From contig OZ234494.1 of NCBI GenBank assembly GCA_965153455.1, positions 13,888,001 to 13,952,000 on the forward strand: DNA of 64,000 bases, written 5' to 3'. Numbering within the stretch: position 1 is the first letter of the stretch; each line of letters begins with the position of its first letter. Shown piece by piece: positions 62,700 to 64,000 of the stretch. A program made the position numbers and the translations under genes. Under the pieces are notes generated by a model. It saw only the letters and a program-made list of their open reading frames with translations. It was not told the origin of the DNA and made no database searches. The stretch is from Sphagnum compactum. Its lineage: Eukaryota; Bryophyta; Sphagnopsida; Sphagnales.

Positions 62700-63410
62700 G
62701 GGGGGTTGGGGGGGGGGATTTGGTGGTTTCATAATGTACCTATGGTTGATACAGGTGACCCACATCATGAGACCATGAACTTAGCATGATGTTTATAACA
62801 TAAATTGGTGTTGAAATTGTTGGTGACCCTTGGGGAAAACTGATGGAGTTTTTTCTTAAACCGTTTGTACCCATGATGCTAACATGGAGTACCAGGCTTC
62901 ATCATCTTCTCCACCTAGATGCAAGCAAGGCTTGAAATGGGCTTAAAAATGAAAATGCATCTTTTTTCCTTACATATCCTAAATTCATTACATGTGGAAT
63001 TTTTTTTCATATTAAATTATTTCTTATTGACACCCTACTGTTGCTTAATCTTCTCGAGTAAAGATTTCTTTAAAGGAATATTTATTTTATAGGACTGAAA
63101 AATCCAACTCAACATCATAATCCAACCCATGTTGAACCTATATTGACTCATCGTGGTTATATTAACTACTGAAGAGGGAAAAGAGAGTTGATAACAACAA
63201 AAGAGAGTGATTCATTCAATTCCCCTTCTTCTTTCGAAAAACAACTCGAACTGTTCAGTTCAAGCATCACCAGTTTCATAAAATTTTGAACTTTCCAATC
63301 TCTGAACTATTTCATTCCACAACTTCCTATGTTCCATGGATTTTTACATTTCCTCAAATTGAACTATTTTAGTAAACAACCACATGTGTTTGATTGATTT
63401 TTGACCTCCA

Positions 63411-63660
63411 ATCCTATGTTTGATAAAACTCTAAATGAAAAGTTGAACCATTTCACTCACTAATGTCCTATGTTTGATAAAATTCTAAATGAAAAGTTGA
63501 ACCATTTCACTCACTAATGTCCTATGTTTGATAAAATTCTAAATCGAAAGTTGAACCATTTCACTCAATAATGTCCTATATTTGATAAAATTCTAAGTGG
63601 AAAGTTAAACCATTTCACTCAATAATGCGCTATATTTGATAAAATTCCAAATCAAATGTG
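63411..63660 (+). repeat. 54-bp tandem array, about 4.5 copies
   Basis: Copies begin at 63411, 63465, 63519, 63573 and 63627, exactly 54 bp apart, each with tcctatgtttgataaaa, ctaaat, aagttgaaccatttcactca and ataat. The first three are nearly identical and later ones diverge. Around it, from 63240 to 63965, more diverged units of about 48-62 bp (caacttcccatgtttgat) continue to the window end, so the array is part of a larger, older one. Confidence 0.9.
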
Positions 63661-64000
63661 AATGAATGGATTCAACAACTTCCCATGTTTTATAGATTTC
63701 TGGATTTCCCAAATGTGAACTATTTCATTCACCAACTTCCCATGTTTGATTGATTTTGTGAATTTCTCAACAGTTTCATGCAACAACTTCCCATGTTTGA
63801 TGGCTTTCTCAACCTCCAAAACTTGAACTATTCCTTTGCAACAACCTCCCATGTTTTGACAGATTTCTCAGATTCCCGATCTTGAAATTTTTTTCATTCA
63901 CCAAATTCCACATGTTTGATGAAAATTTCCCCATGTTTGAACAACCTTTCAGTTTGCACATCTCAAAATACATATTCCTTCAACAAATTTCAAGAAAATT

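Larger units (their letters stand above)
60010..63239. other. 3' flank of the aldolase gene and AT-rich spacer
   Basis: The first few hundred bases probably contain the aldolase 3' untranslated region. A minus-strand frame at 60276-60662 has no known motif. Other contents are a stretch at 61885-61970 resembling 41995-42080, a telomere-like ccctaaccctaaccct at 62159-62175, (TA)n near 62321-62336 and a G-rich run near 62698-62718. No gene is recognised. Confidence 0.5.

Noticed and set aside
63411-63660. CRISPR-like array of regular 54-bp repeats
   Set aside because: The repeats are contiguous without unique spacers, the DNA is eukaryotic, and the units decay gradually. It is a minisatellite.

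Overview
The window is nuclear DNA of a land plant. It carries four intact, intron-containing housekeeping-type genes, small fossils of transposons, and long AT-rich spacers. A seed-free vascular plant, most probably a fern, is the best guess. The DYW-type PPR pseudogene (23090-24331) has a wording I associate with fern PPR proteins, and the gene structures and TTTAGGG-type telomere-like runs fit any land plant. This placement is inference from recall, not a search result.

Layout, left to right. 1-1470 is a GC-balanced island with a possible last exon of an unrecognised minus-strand gene. 1471-10239 is AT-rich spacer holding a truncated Ty3/gypsy gag-pol relic (2975-4720), an unrecognised decayed gene on the minus strand (about 6939-8420) and a degenerate tandem repeat (8945-9245). 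10240-13935 (-) is a six-exon WAT1-related (EamA/DMT) membrane transporter gene. 14289-14599 is a short inverted-repeat element. 14600-23089 is spacer with dispersed repeats and a large degenerate satellite (21095-22400).

23090-24331 (-) is a DYW-type PPR pseudogene cleanly interrupted by a 77-bp insert that is essentially a complete mitochondrial-type tRNA-Lys(UUU). 24970-25390 is a tandem duplication just upstream of a UBC27-type E2 ubiquitin-conjugating enzyme gene (25441-28550, +). 30720-34310 is a hAT transposase relic. 34490-43080 is spacer with several local repeat families.

43844-52662 (+) is a 21-exon plasma-membrane H+-ATPase gene of 964 residues, including one GC-AG intron. 52663-57180 is spacer. 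57464-60009 (+) is a six-exon chloroplast class I fructose-bisphosphate aldolase gene with a long foldback sequence in its third intron. 60010-64000 is spacer ending in a 54-bp tandem array.

The genes do not form a pathway or cluster. They are independent eukaryotic units: vacuolar or plasma-membrane transport, ubiquitin conjugation, proton pumping and Calvin-cycle/chloroplast carbon metabolism. Exon borders were placed by hand from splice consensus and reading-frame continuity. The four intact genes give exact in-frame joins of 410, 194, 964 and 399 residues. The most unusual feature is the precise tRNA insertion in the PPR gene.
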